Source: Pseudoxanthomonas yeongjuensis (GTDB lineage: Bacteria; Pseudomonadota; Gammaproteobacteria; Xanthomonadales; Xanthomonadaceae). Taken from it: a stretch of DNA of 64,000 bases. Shown here one piece after another: positions 9,394 through 19,830 of this stretch. Every line of letters starts with the position of its first letter. Positions within the stretch are counted from its first letter, which is position 1. The notes beneath the pieces are model-generated. The model saw only the letters and a program-made list of their open reading frames with translations. It was not told the origin of the DNA and made no database searches. The stretch covers positions 372,001 to 436,000 of the forward strand of contig NZ_PDWT01000002.1 of assembly GCF_010093345.1 (NCBI RefSeq). Direction: 5' to 3'. A program made the position numbers and the translations under genes.

Positions 9394-9921
9394 ATGAGCC
9401 AGGCCCTCACCCTCGCCCGTCCGTACGCCCGCGCCGCGTTTTCCATGGCGCAGGACGAAAACGGCCTCGCCGGCTGGTCCAGCGCGCTCGGTTTCGCCGC
9501 GCAGGTGGCCGCCGACCCGCGCGCCGCATCGTTGCTGCTCAATCCACAGCTGAGCCATGCCGAAGCGGTGTCGCTGCTGTCGATCGATGGCGCTGGCGAA
9601 TCGTTCTCGCGCTTCCTGGCTCTGCTGGCGGAAAACCGCCGGCTGGCGCAGCTGCCGGAAATCGCCGGTTTGTACGAAGAGCTGAAGGCCGAGGCCGAAC
9701 GCGTGGTCAAGGCCACCGTCACTTCCGCCACGGAACTGCCGGCCGGCGAACTCGACACGATCCGGGCGGCGTTGAAGAAGCGCTTCGGCCGCGAAGTCGA
9801 ACTCGGCACCGCGATCGACGCGTCGCTGATCGGCGGCGCGGTGATCGACGCGGGCGACGTGGTGATCGATGGCTCGCTGAAAGGCAAGCTGTCGCGGCTG
9901 CAGGCCGCACTCGCCCAATAA
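9394..9921 (+). CDS. atpH: F1Fo ATP synthase subunit delta
   Basis: The 175-residue OSCP/delta subunit that joins the b-stalk to the top of F1. The N-terminal LARPYARAAFSMAQ and C-terminal VIDGSLKGKLSRLQAAL segments are the conserved ends of the family. It starts 4 bp after atpF, as expected for coupled translation, and is followed by a 57-bp gap before atpA. Confidence 0.95.
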   Translation: MSQALTLARPYARAAFSMAQDENGLAGWSSALGFAAQVAADPRAASLLLNPQLSHAEAVSLLSIDGAGESFSRFLALLAENRRLAQLPEIAGLYEELKAEAERVVKATVTSATELPAGELDTIRAALKKRFGREVELGTAIDASLIGGAVIDAGDVVIDGSLKGKLSRLQAALAQ

Positions 9922-9978
9922 CACCTACGCGAAATTCTTTTGAACCGCCGGCTTCACTCCGGCACATAGGACTTACCC

Positions 9979-11526
9979 ATGGCAACCACGCTCAACCCGT
10001 CCGAAATCAGCGAACTGATCAAGACCCGCATCGAGAAGGTCAAGCTGGCCGCCGAGGCCCGCAACGAAGGCACCGTGACCAGCGTGTCCGACGGCATCGT
10101 GCGCATCTTCGGCCTGGCCGACGTGATGCAGGGCGAAATGATCGAACTGCCGAACGACACCTTCGCCCTCGCCCTGAACCTGGAACGCGACTCGGTCGGC
10201 GCCGTGGTCCTGGGCGACTACGAGAACCTGCGCGAAGGCGATGTGGCCAAGACCACCGGCCGCATCCTCGAAGTGCCGGTCGGCACCGAGTTGCTGGGCC
10301 GCGTGGTCAACGCGCTGGGCGAGCCGATCGACGGCAAGGGCCCGATCGACGCCAAGATGACCGCACCGGTGGAGCGCGTGGCCCCGGGCGTGATCTGGCG
10401 CAAGTCGGTGTCGCAGCCGGTGCAGACCGGTTACAAGACCGTCGATGCGATGATCCCGATCGGCCGTGGCCAGCGCGAACTGGTGATCGGCGACCGCCAG
10501 ACCGGCAAGACCGCGCTGGCCATCGACGCGATCATCAACCAGAAGGGCACCGGCATTAAATGCGTGTATGTGGCGATCGGCCAGAAGGCCTCGTCCATCG
10601 CCAACGTCGTGCGCAAGCTGGAAGAGAACGGCGCCCTGGCCCACACCATCATCGTGGCCGCCACCGCGTCCGAATCGGCCGCGATGCAGTACATCAGCGC
10701 CTACTCCGGCTGCACCATGGGCGAATACTTCATGGATCGCGGCGAAGACGCCCTGATCGTGTACGACGACCTGTCCAAGCAGGCCGTGGCCTACCGCCAG
10801 ATCTCGCTGCTGCTGAAGCGTCCGCCGGGCCGCGAAGCCTACCCGGGCGACGTGTTCTACCTGCACAGCCGCCTGCTGGAGCGCGCCGCGCGCGTGTCCG
10901 AGGACTACGTGGAGAAGTTCACCAACGGCGCGGTCAAGGGCAAGACCGGTTCGCTGACCGCATTGCCGGTCATCGAGACCCAGGCCGGCGACGTGTCCGC
11001 GTTCGTGCCGACCAACGTGATCTCGATCACCGACGGCCAGATCTTCCTGGAAACCGACCTGTTCAACGCCGGCATCCGCCCGGCGGTGAACGCGGGCATC
11101 TCGGTGTCGCGCGTCGGCGGCGCCGCCCAGACCAAGATCATCAAGAAGCTGTCCGGCGGCATCCGCATCTCGCTGGCCCAGTACCGCGAGCTGGCTGCGT
11201 TCGCGCAGTTCGCCTCGGACCTGGACGAAGCCACCCGCAAGCAGCTCGAGCGCGGCCAGCGCGTCACCGAACTGATGAAGCAGAAGCAGTACCAGCCGAT
11301 GTCCATCGCCAACCAGGCGCTGTCGATCTACGCGGTCAACGAGGGCTACCTGGACGACGTGCCGGTGAACAAGCTGCTGGCGCTGGAAGAAGGCCTGCAC
11401 GCCCATTTCGCCAACACCAAGGGCGACCTGATCGACAAGATCAACGCCAGCGGCGACTGGAACGACGAGATCGAAGCCGCGTTCAAGGCCGGCATCTCCG
11501 AATTCAAGACGACGGGTAGCTGGTAA
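9979..11526 (+). CDS. atpA: F1Fo ATP synthase subunit alpha
   Basis: The 515-residue non-catalytic nucleotide-binding subunit of F1. The P-loop is [15 protein letters not shown], and the conserved [20 protein letters not shown] segment with the arginine-finger region follows. Length matches family members (about 513). The N-terminal [15 protein letters not shown] contacts delta. A palindromic repeat separates it from atpG. Confidence 0.98.
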   Translation: MATTLNPSEISELIKTRIEKVKLAAEARNEGTVTSVSDGIVRIFGLADVMQGEMIELPNDTFALALNLERDSVGAVVLGDYENLREGDVAKTTGRILEVPVGTELLGRVVNALGEPIDGKGPIDAKMTAPVERVAPGVIWRKSVSQPVQTGYKTVDAMIPIGRGQRELVIGDRQTGKTALAIDAIINQKGTGIKCVYVAIGQKASSIANVVRKLEENGALAHTIIVAATASESAAMQYISAYSGCTMGEYFMDRGEDALIVYDDLSKQAVAYRQISLLLKRPPGREAYPGDVFYLHSRLLERAARVSEDYVEKFTNGAVKGKTGSLTALPVIETQAGDVSAFVPTNVISITDGQIFLETDLFNAGIRPAVNAGISVSRVGGAAQTKIIKKLSGGIRISLAQYRELAAFAQFASDLDEATRKQLERGQRVTELMKQKQYQPMSIANQALSIYAVNEGYLDDVPVNKLLALEEGLHAHFANTKGDLIDKINASGDWNDEIEAAFKAGISEFKTTGSW

Positions 11527-11536
11527 CAAAGGCTGT

Positions 11537-11592
11537 GTAGAGCGGAGCTTGCTCCGCTGGGCTGGAAGGCAGCGGAGCAAGCTCCGCTCTAC
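11537..11592. repeat. palindromic repeat between atpA and atpG
   Basis: GTAGAGCGGAGCTTGCTCCG and its inverted partner face each other over about 10 bp, giving a hairpin of hairpins. It is the same class as 6524-6651, but the core pair is CGGAGC/GCTCCG instead of CCGAGC/GCTCGG, a compensated change that keeps the stem. There is no T-run. Confidence 0.85.
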
Positions 11593-11603
11593 GGGAAGAA
11601 GAA

Positions 11604-12467
11604 ATGGCAAGCGGTCGTGAAATCAAAACCAAGATCAAGAGCGTGCAGAACACCCGCAAGGTGACGCGCGCGCTGGAAATGGTCTCGGCCTCGAAAATCC
11701 GCAAGGCGCAGGAACGCATGAAGGCGTCGCGTCCCTACGCGCGCGCCATGAAGCAGGTCATCGGCCACCTGGCACAGGCCAATTCCGAGTACCAGCATCC
11801 GTTCCTGGTCGAGCGCAAGGAAATCAAGCGCGTCGGCTACATCATCGTCTCGTCCGACCGCGGCCTGGCCGGCGGCCTCAACAACAACCTGTTCCGCAAG
11901 ACCCTGGGCGAAGTGCGCCAGTGGCAGGACAAGGGCGCCGGGATCGATGTGGTCACCATCGGCCAGAAGGCTTCGGCTTTCTTCCGCCGGATCAAGGTCG
12001 ACATGCTGGCCAGCGTCACCCACCTCGGCGACCGTCCGCAGCTGGAACAGCTGGTGGGCGTGGTCAAGGTGATGCTGGATGCGTATTCGTCCGGCAAGGT
12101 CGACCGCGTGTACCTGGTGTACAACGACTTCGTCAACACCATGACCCAGCGCGCGGCCTTCGACCAGCTGCTGCCGTTGCCGGCTTCGGACACTCCGATC
12201 ACCCAGCACGACTGGGACTATATCTACGAACCCGATGCCGCGACCGTGCTCGAGCACGTGCTGACGCGCTATGTGGAATCGCTGGTGTACCAGGCGGTGT
12301 TGGAGAACGTGGCCTCGGAACACGCCGCGCGCATGGTCGCGATGAAGTCGGCCAGCGACAACGCGACCAAGCTGATCGGCGATTTGCAACTGGTCTACAA
12401 CAAGGCCCGCCAGGCGGCGATCACGCAAGAGATCTCGGAAATCGTGGGCGGCGCCGCAGCCGTTTGA
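11604..12467 (+). CDS. atpG: F1Fo ATP synthase subunit gamma
   Basis: The 287-residue central rotor shaft. The N-terminal helix [20 protein letters not shown] and the C-terminal [19 protein letters not shown] form the conserved antiparallel coiled coil inside the alpha/beta hexamer. Length is standard. A GAAGAA purine run precedes the ATG. It is flanked on both sides by palindromic repeats within the operon. Confidence 0.97.
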   Translation: MASGREIKTKIKSVQNTRKVTRALEMVSASKIRKAQERMKASRPYARAMKQVIGHLAQANSEYQHPFLVERKEIKRVGYIIVSSDRGLAGGLNNNLFRKTLGEVRQWQDKGAGIDVVTIGQKASAFFRRIKVDMLASVTHLGDRPQLEQLVGVVKVMLDAYSSGKVDRVYLVYNDFVNTMTQRAAFDQLLPLPASDTPITQHDWDYIYEPDAATVLEHVLTRYVESLVYQAVLENVASEHAARMVAMKSASDNATKLIGDLQLVYNKARQAAITQEISEIVGGAAAV

Positions 12468-12476
12468 CGAATTCCC

Positions 12477-14001
<1,525 letters not shown>

Positions 14002-14005
14002 GGGC

Positions 14006-14090
14006 AGTGGTGAGGGGAGAGGAGTGAGGAGTCAGTAAAAGCTGCTCCCTCGTTTCTCACTTCTCACCTCTCACTTCTCACCTTCCCAAG
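14006..14090. repeat. purine/pyrimidine-rich inverted repeat between atpD and atpC
   Basis: The first half is almost pure purine (GGTGAGGGGAGAGGAGTGAGG) apart from interspersed T, and the second half, about 25 bp on, is its imperfect inverted counterpart (repeated TTCTCACCTCTCAC units). The RNA could form a long imperfect hairpin. It is not related to the GTAG-ended repeats by sequence. Confidence 0.6.
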
Positions 14091-14112
14091 CCGAACAAAG
14101 CGAGACAAACCC

Positions 14113-14538
14113 ATGGCATCCACCATCCGTTGCGACATCGTCAGCGCCGAGCAGGAAATCTTCCACGGTGAAGCCACCCTGGTCGTGGCCACCGGCGAGC
14201 AGGGCGAGCTGGGCATCGCTCCGCGCCATGCTCCGCTGATCACCCGCCTGAAACCCGGCAAGGTCGTGGTGACCCTGCCCGGCGGCGAGCAGCTGGATTT
14301 CGCCATCGGCGGCGGCATCCTCGAGGTGCAGCCGCAGGTCGTGACCGTGCTGGCCGACACCGCGATCCGCGCGACCGACATCGATGAAGCGGCGGTGCGC
14401 GCGGCCAAGGAAGAAGCCGAACGGATACTGGCCAATCGTGGCGAAGCGATGGACGTGGCCGAAGCCCAGCAGAAGCTGGTCGAAGCCACCGTGCAGCTTC
14501 AAGCGCTGGAGCGTCTACGCAAGAACCTCAAGCACTGA
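14113..14538 (+). CDS. atpC: F1Fo ATP synthase subunit epsilon
   Basis: The 141-residue regulatory subunit. The N-terminal beta-sandwich contains [14 protein letters not shown] and [20 protein letters not shown], and the C-terminal helical hairpin (about residues 88-140), which can inhibit ATP hydrolysis, is present. Length is normal. It is the last gene of the operon and is followed directly by a strong intrinsic terminator. Confidence 0.96.
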   Translation: MASTIRCDIVSAEQEIFHGEATLVVATGEQGELGIAPRHAPLITRLKPGKVVVTLPGGEQLDFAIGGGILEVQPQVVTVLADTAIRATDIDEAAVRAAKEEAERILANRGEAMDVAEAQQKLVEATVQLQALERLRKNLKH

Positions 14539-14564
14539 GGTTTCGCCCCGCACGCATGTCGAAG

Positions 14565-14590
14565 CGCCGGCCTCGTGCCGGCGTTTTTTT
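14565..14590 (+). terminator. intrinsic terminator of the atp operon
   Basis: A 7-bp perfect stem CGCCGGC/GCCGGCG with a 5-nt loop is followed by seven T residues, 27 bp after the atpC stop codon. Confidence 0.92.
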
Positions 14591-14617
14591 GATCAAGGGT
14601 TTGCGGGCGGAGCGGTT

Positions 14618-14691
14618 GTAGGAGCGCCCCTTGGGCGCGATGCTCTTCGATCAGATCGTGCAAGAGCATCGCGGGCAAGGCCCGCTCCTAC
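14618..14691. repeat. palindromic repeat with mismatched outer arms
   Basis: The left arm reads GTAGGAGCGCCCCTTGGGCG and the right arm GCGGGCAAGGCCCGCTCCTAC, with GATGCTCTT and AAGAGCATC in between. Each arm forms its own hairpin, but the arms are of two different subtypes, unlike the matched pair at 52386-52501, so this copy looks recombinant. Confidence 0.8.
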
Positions 14692-14698
14692 GAGGCGA

Positions 14699-15082
14699 TT
14701 AGTGCCGGTACACCCAATGCCGCGACAACAGGAAGCCGACTACTCCCAGCGCCACTTCCAGTGCCGGCTTGGCGATCCAGGCCCAACGCAGGCCGAATAC
14801 GTCATCGATGGCCCCCAGCGACCAGGTGCTGATCGCGGTGGTCGCCAGCCACATCGCCAGGAAACGTGCGAACTGCCTGCGGCCCATGCGGTGTTCGTCG
14901 CCGGAAAAAGTGATGCGCCCGTTCAACCAGAAGCCGAGCATCGCCCCGCTGATCCGCCCCACCACGTTCGCGGGCTCGACCGGCAGGCCGCCGTGGCTCA
15001 GCGCGACCATCACTCCCCAGTCCAGCAGCCATTGCAGGATGCCGATCAGCAGGTAATAGCGGCTTTGCCGCAGGACGCTCAT
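14699..15082 (-). CDS. GtrA-like membrane protein
   Basis: A 127-residue protein with four predicted membrane segments: YYLLIGILQWLLDWGVMVAL, VVGRISGAMLGFWLNGRITF, FLAMWLATTAISTWSLGAI and ALEVALGVVGFLLSRHWVY. The FWLNGRITF and FLLSRHWVY motifs are typical of the GtrA family, thought to move or present lipid-linked sugars. The frame reaches back to 15115, but the ATG at 15082 overlaps the stop of the upstream membrane protein by 4 bp (ATGA), so coupled translation is likely. Together they suggest cell-surface glycosylation, with the target unknown. Confidence 0.8.
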   Translation of the reverse strand: MSVLRQSRYYLLIGILQWLLDWGVMVALSHGGLPVEPANVVGRISGAMLGFWLNGRITFSGDEHRMGRRQFARFLAMWLATTAISTWSLGAIDDVFGLRWAWIAKPALEVALGVVGFLLSRHWVYRH

Positions 15083-17157
15083 GGCCGGGCCTCCTGCGGC
15101 TCGACGCTCCACCATTGCGCCTCTCCGAGTTCGGCACGCAAGGTCGCGTTCGCCCGGCGCAAGCCGTTGCGCTGGGCTTCGGTCAAGGTCTTTTTCCTCA
15201 GCAGAACTTCAGTGATGTTCTCTTTTTGAAACAGCGATCGCCAGGCGTCGCCGCTGGCATCGGGATCGGCGGCAGTCGCCGCCGCGGCCAACGACGGATC
15301 GTAGCGGGAAGTGGTGCGGGCCCGCGCGCCCATCTCCGCCACCCAGGCGCTGTCCGGATCCATGGCGAGCACATTGCCGGCGCTGGCGGGTGAGCCACGC
15401 AGTTGGGCAAGCAGGATGCGTTCCGGCGCGTAGTGCCGGAACGAGGCGTGGTCGTCGCCCAGCGCCAGGATGGTTTCCTTCACCGCGCCGGTCCGCAGCA
15501 TCCAGTGGCCATTGGCCTGGAAGGCGAAATTGAGCAGGCATACGCTGCCCAGCAACCAGGCGGCATGCCGCGGATCGGCGCGCAAGGCGGTCGTCGCCAG
15601 CAATGGCAGCAACAGCACGCATGCGGGAAACGCGTAGCGCAGGTATTGCATCGGGATCAGCGGAAGGGCGATCGAAACAGCCATCATCATCGCGATCAGA
15701 GAAGTGCGACGCTGCATCAGCGCCAGCACCCAGCCACCCGACAGGGCGACTAGCACGAAGCCGCCGCCGCCGGCGAAGGCTTCCAGGTAGCGGCTCGTAT
15801 CGAAGGTCAGGCGCCACGGCAGCAGTGCGTTGAAGCCCGCATGCCAGCGCACGTCGTCGAAGTCGGCGGCCTGGAAATAAGGCGAGTGGAAGTAAGTGTT
15901 GAACAACGGCAGGAATGGATTGCCGGCGATGATCCAGGCATAGGCATAGCTGCTGGCGCCAAGGGCCAAAGCCATCGCCGCAGCGGCAAGGGCCGGCAGC
16001 AGGCGCAGTGAATTCCGGTGCCGCCACATCGCCCAGGGCAGCAGTACGAGCGCGGCCGCAGCGGCGGCCAATTTCAGAGCCAGCAGGCCACCCACCAGCA
16101 CGGCGCCGCAAAGGAGTCCGCGCCCCCGCACTTCGGTCGCTTGCACGATCAGCACGACCAGCCAGACCAGCAGCGCGGCCGTCGGCGTTTCCGTCTGCAT
16201 GCTGCCCGCGAGCGATGCCGTCAACGGCAGGCTCGCATACAAGGCCATGGCGGCCCAGTTGGCGCGCGCATCGCCGCCCAGCGCCTTGCCCAGCCGCCAG
16301 ACGCCGGAAGCGGTGAGCAGCATCCACAGCGCATTGACCGGACCGCGCGCTTCTTCGCCGGCGATGACCTGCGGGAACGCCTGCAGCACGTCGCCCAGCC
16401 ACGGGGCCAGGGCCCAGACGTGGGTTTCCGGATCCATCGCATAGCGGCCCTGTTCCAGCAATTCCCAGGGCAGCCGCAGGTGATAACCCAGATCGTCCAC
16501 CTGCAGGGTCGGCAGCCAGCTTCCGGTGCTGGCCAGGCCCAGGGCGAGCACGGCGATGCCGGCGATGCGCGGCGCCGCGGCCACCGACTGCATCCAGTCC
16601 TCGCGCAGGCTGCGCGCGCATTCCAGCAGTTGTTTTCGCCGGAGTCCCGCAAGCAGCAGGCCCAGGCCCAGATAGCTCCAGCGGAAATGCACGGGCAGCG
16701 GCAACAGCCATCCCAGCAGCGCTCCCAGCAGCGCCAGGCCGCATGTGATCTGCAGGGCGGGCGGCATGCGAGGCGAGCTGCGTGCGTCGAGCAAGCCGCC
16801 CAGGGCCAGCGCGGTAGTCGCCAGTGCCAATGTCGCCATTACCGGCACTACTCCCGCGAACAACAGCAGCGCGAGGCACCACGGCAATGCCAGTGCCGTG
16901 GCCCAGGACCAGCGTGCGAATTTACGCAGTGGCCAGGCCAGGCCCCAGGCCAGCAGGGAAAGGAGCAGCAATTCGCCGAAGCGGCCCGAATGCCATTGCT
17001 CCCACAGCCTGTAGTGGAAGATCCCGAACGCGCACAACGGCAAGCCCAGCCAAAGCAGGGCAACCTGCCGGCGCTCGGCGGGAGCGGCGGCGGGCAGCGG
17101 AGGCGCAAGCGCAGGCGGGATCGAAGTCGAAGCAGGAGGCGGAATCATCGCGCGCAT
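15079..17157 (-). CDS. large polytopic membrane protein, glycosyltransferase-C-like
   Basis: A 692-residue protein with about a dozen or more hydrophobic segments and a short periplasmic-type C-terminal domain (from about residue 590). The loop after the early helices contains LQVDDLGYHLRLPWELLEQG, an acidic pair of the kind used by GT-C polyprenyl-phosphate-dependent sugar transferases. I recognise no specific family member, so the activity is inference. The start is the ATG at 17157, where the frame reads MRAMIPPP; a second ATG lies three codons later. The 4-bp overlap with the GtrA-like gene suggests both act on the same lipid-linked sugar. Confidence 0.6.
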   Translation of the reverse strand: MRAMIPPPASTSIPPALAPPLPAAAPAERRQVALLWLGLPLCAFGIFHYRLWEQWHSGRFGELLLLSLLAWGLAWPLRKFARWSWATALALPWCLALLLFAGVVPVMATLALATTALALGGLLDARSSPRMPPALQITCGLALLGALLGWLLPLPVHFRWSYLGLGLLLAGLRRKQLLECARSLREDWMQSVAAAPRIAGIAVLALGLASTGSWLPTLQVDDLGYHLRLPWELLEQGRYAMDPETHVWALAPWLGDVLQAFPQVIAGEEARGPVNALWMLLTASGVWRLGKALGGDARANWAAMALYASLPLTASLAGSMQTETPTAALLVWLVVLIVQATEVRGRGLLCGAVLVGGLLALKLAAAAAALVLLPWAMWRHRNSLRLLPALAAAAMALALGASSYAYAWIIAGNPFLPLFNTYFHSPYFQAADFDDVRWHAGFNALLPWRLTFDTSRYLEAFAGGGGFVLVALSGGWVLALMQRRTSLIAMMMAVSIALPLIPMQYLRYAFPACVLLLPLLATTALRADPRHAAWLLGSVCLLNFAFQANGHWMLRTGAVKETILALGDDHASFRHYAPERILLAQLRGSPASAGNVLAMDPDSAWVAEMGARARTTSRYDPSLAAAATAADPDASGDAWRSLFQKENITEVLLRKKTLTEAQRNGLRRANATLRAELGEAQWWSVEPQEARP

Positions 17158-17223
17158 GCTAACAGCGGAGCGATTTAGAATGGATCATTAGAATAGTTCG
17201 CGACACCCATCACTGGAGCGCAC

Positions 17224-18600
17224 ATGGCCGCACCCCTGCACGTCATCATCCTCGCCGCCGGCGAAGGCAAGCGCATGCGTTCGGCCAGGCCCAAGGTGCT
17301 GCAGCCGATCGCCGGGCAACCGATGCTGGCCCAGGTCATCGCCGCGGCGCGCGCGCTGGATCCGTCGGGCATCCATGTGGTGTACGGACATGGTGGGGAA
17401 CAGGTGCGACAAGCCTTCGCCGACCAGCCCGACCTGCACTGGGCCGAACAGGCAAAACAACTGGGCACCGGCCATGCGGTCGAACAGGCGATGCCGCAGG
17501 TGCCGGATGCGGCCACCGTGCTGGTCCTCTATGGCGACGTGCCGCTGATCCGCAGCGAGACCCTGCAGCGCCTGCTTGCCGCACCGGGCCGGCTCGCCGT
17601 GCTGGTCGCCGAAGTCGCCGACCCGACCGGATATGGCCGCATCGTGCGCGATGCCGAGGGCCGCGTCGCCGCGATCGTCGAGCAGAAGGACGCGGACGAG
17701 GAACAACGCCGCATCCGTGTGATCAACACCGGCATCATCGCTGCAGAATCGACTGCGCTGAAGCGCTGGCTGGCTCACCTGTCCAACGACAATGCGCAGG
17801 GCGAGTACTACCTGACCGATGTGTTCGCCGCCGCCGCCGGCGAATTCAGTGCCGCGGAAATGGTCCTGGTCGGTGAGGCCATCGAAGCCGAAGGCGCCAA
17901 TGATCCCTGGCAACTGGCGCAACTCGAGCGCGCCTTCCAGCTGCGACAGGCGCGCGCGCTGTGCGCGCAGGGAGCGCGCCTGCTGGATCCGGCACGCTAC
18001 GACCAGCGCGGTACGGTCAGCGTGGGCCGCGACGTGGAGATCGACGTGGACGTGGTCCTGGAAGGCACGGTCGAGCTCGGCGATGGCGTGACCATCGGTC
18101 CGTTCACGCGGCTGAAGGACGTGAAACTGGGCGCCGGCACCCTGGTGCGCGCGCATTGCGATCTCGATGGCGTGGTCAGCGAAGGCGCGGCGCAGATCGG
18201 CCCGTATTCGCGCCTGCGCCCGGGCACGGTGCTCGCCGATGGCGTGCATGTCGGCAATTTCGTCGAAACCAAGAAAGCCGTGCTCGGCACGGGCAGCAAG
18301 GCCAACCACCTGACCTATCTCGGCGATGCGGTGATCGGCAGCGGCGTCAACGTCGGCGCCGGCACCATCACCTGCAACTACGACGGCATCAACAAGTTCG
18401 TCACCACCATCGAGGATGGCGCCTTCATCGGCTCCAATTCGGCGCTGGTGGCGCCGGTCACGATCGGAAAGAACGCGACCATCGGCGCCGGCTCGGTGAT
18501 CAGCAAGGACGCGCCGGCCGACATGCTGACCGTGTCGCGGGTGCGGCAGCAGGCGATCGAAGGCTGGCAGCGGCCGAAGAAATCGAGTCAGAGCGAATGA
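17224..18600 (+). CDS. glmU: bifunctional GlcNAc-1-P uridyltransferase / GlcN-1-P acetyltransferase
   Basis: A 458-residue cytoplasmic enzyme making UDP-GlcNAc for peptidoglycan and LPS. The N-terminal pyrophosphorylase signature is [20 protein letters not shown], with YGDVPLI (metal-binding Asp) and GYGRIVRD following. The C-terminal half is a left-handed beta-helix of hexapeptide repeats, including [20 protein letters not shown] and CNYDGINK, the acetyltransferase site. Length equals the family norm. GGAG lies 5 nt before the ATG. glmS, which acts upstream in the same pathway, lies about 10 kb away at 28758. Confidence 0.98.
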   Translation: MAAPLHVIILAAGEGKRMRSARPKVLQPIAGQPMLAQVIAAARALDPSGIHVVYGHGGEQVRQAFADQPDLHWAEQAKQLGTGHAVEQAMPQVPDAATVLVLYGDVPLIRSETLQRLLAAPGRLAVLVAEVADPTGYGRIVRDAEGRVAAIVEQKDADEEQRRIRVINTGIIAAESTALKRWLAHLSNDNAQGEYYLTDVFAAAAGEFSAAEMVLVGEAIEAEGANDPWQLAQLERAFQLRQARALCAQGARLLDPARYDQRGTVSVGRDVEIDVDVVLEGTVELGDGVTIGPFTRLKDVKLGAGTLVRAHCDLDGVVSEGAAQIGPYSRLRPGTVLADGVHVGNFVETKKAVLGTGSKANHLTYLGDAVIGSGVNVGAGTITCNYDGINKFVTTIEDGAFIGSNSALVAPVTIGKNATIGAGSVISKDAPADMLTVSRVRQQAIEGWQRPKKSSQSE

Positions 18601-19091
18601 ATCGGGTCACCCTGGACGCGCTGGAAAGCTTCCCGCAGCAGTTGCAGGAATTTTTTTCTGCGGTACCCACCGGCTTCGAAAACTGGAAGCCAGATAGCTG
18701 GGAAGGCATCCCCAGCGAGCCTTTCAGTGCGATCGAGCAGATCTGCCACGTGCGCGACATCGAAATCGATGGCTACCACGCGCGCTTCCGGCGCGGCTTG
18801 TGCGAAACCGATCCCGTGCTCGACAACGTCGATGGCGAAACGCTGGCCGTGGAACGCGACTACGCCTCGGCTGACGCCGCTGGCGTCTTCGCCGCATTCC
18901 GCGCCGCCCGCGCGAAGACGCTTGAAACCATTTCCAGCCTGACCGAAGCGCAGTTCGAGCGCACTGCCGTGTTCGATGGCGCACCGATCAGCGTCCGTGG
19001 ACTGGTGCACATGCTGTGCAGCCACGACCAGCAGCACCTGGCAGGGTTGCAGTGGTTGCTGGCCCGGATCGATGCCTCGCGTCGGCGCTGA
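18597..19091 (+). CDS. DinB/DUF664-superfamily protein
   Basis: A 164-residue all-helical protein starting at the ATG that overlaps the glmU stop (ATGA). The motifs CHVRDIE and CSHDQQHL, with His residues spaced as in the DinB-like four-helix bundle, suggest a metal-binding thiol-dependent transferase fold. No substrate can be inferred. It is unrelated to DNA polymerase IV despite the family name. Coupling to glmU is positional only. Confidence 0.75.
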   Translation: MNRVTLDALESFPQQLQEFFSAVPTGFENWKPDSWEGIPSEPFSAIEQICHVRDIEIDGYHARFRRGLCETDPVLDNVDGETLAVERDYASADAAGVFAAFRAARAKTLETISSLTEAQFERTAVFDGAPISVRGLVHMLCSHDQQHLAGLQWLLARIDASRRR

Positions 19092-19097
19092 ATCGCC

Positions 19098-19634
19098 GTG
19101 ACCCGGCCGCTGATACGTCCGGGCCACGAATCGGATATCGCCGCATTGCTGGAAGTCGAGCGTCGCGCTGCTGCGCTGCTGCTGGGCCATGGCGCCCATG
19201 ACCTGTTCGCCATGCACAGCTTGTCGCCGGCCGATCTGCAGCAAGGCATCCGCAGCGGAATCCTGCGGGTCGCCGAAGTGGAGGGACAAGCCGTGGGCTT
19301 CGCCCTGTGCGGGGAGGTTGACGGACACGCGCATCTGTTCGAGATGGACGTGGTGCCGGAACACGGACGATGCGGCATCGGCAGCGCGTTGCTGGAAGCG
19401 GTTTGCGGTGAAGCCGCCACGCGCGGGTATGCAGCGATGACATTGACGACGCTGCGCGATGTGCCATGGAATGCGCCGTTCTACGCGAAGCGCGGATTCT
19501 CGGAGTTGGCTGGAACAGAGTGGGGCCAGGGACTCCGCGAGATCGTGGCCCGGGAGCGGATGCTGGGTTTCCCGATGCGGTTGCGCGTGGTGATGCGGCG
19601 TGAGTTGGCGGTACAGGGGCTCGAAATGCCTTGA
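19098..19634 (+). CDS. GNAT family N-acetyltransferase
   Basis: 178 residues from a GTG at 19098, six bases after the DinB-like stop. The acetyl-CoA-binding motif A is visible as MDVVPEHGRCGIGSALLEAV, followed by the LTTLRDVPWNAPFYAKRGF segment usual in this fold. The acceptor substrate is unknown. It is the last gene of the glmU cluster before a repeat-rich gap. Confidence 0.85.
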   Translation: MTRPLIRPGHESDIAALLEVERRAAALLLGHGAHDLFAMHSLSPADLQQGIRSGILRVAEVEGQAVGFALCGEVDGHAHLFEMDVVPEHGRCGIGSALLEAVCGEAATRGYAAMTLTTLRDVPWNAPFYAKRGFSELAGTEWGQGLREIVARERMLGFPMRLRVVMRRELAVQGLEMP

Positions 19635-19636
19635 GT

Positions 19637-19815
19637 TCTCCCCTCTCCCCTTGTGGGAGAGGATGCCCGAAGGGCAGGAGAGGGGGCGCGAGCGTAGCGA
19701 CGCGTGCTTTGGCTCTTCTGCACTCGACGCACTATCGCCATTCACTGCCATTAGCTCCGGCACCCCTCTCCCGGCCTCCGGCCACCCTCTCCCGCAAGGG
19801 GAGAGGGAGAGCAGG
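19637..19815. repeat. CTCTCCC/GGGAGAG repeat cluster
   Basis: Several inverted units are visible: CTCCCCTTGTGGGAGAGG, GCCCGAAGGGC, CCCTCTCCCGGCC with GGCCACCCTCTCCC, and CCGCAAGGGGAGAGGG. It fills the gap between convergent genes. It is a different sequence family from the GTAG-ended repeats. Confidence 0.75.
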
Positions 19816-19830
19816 TATCCAAGATACTTC

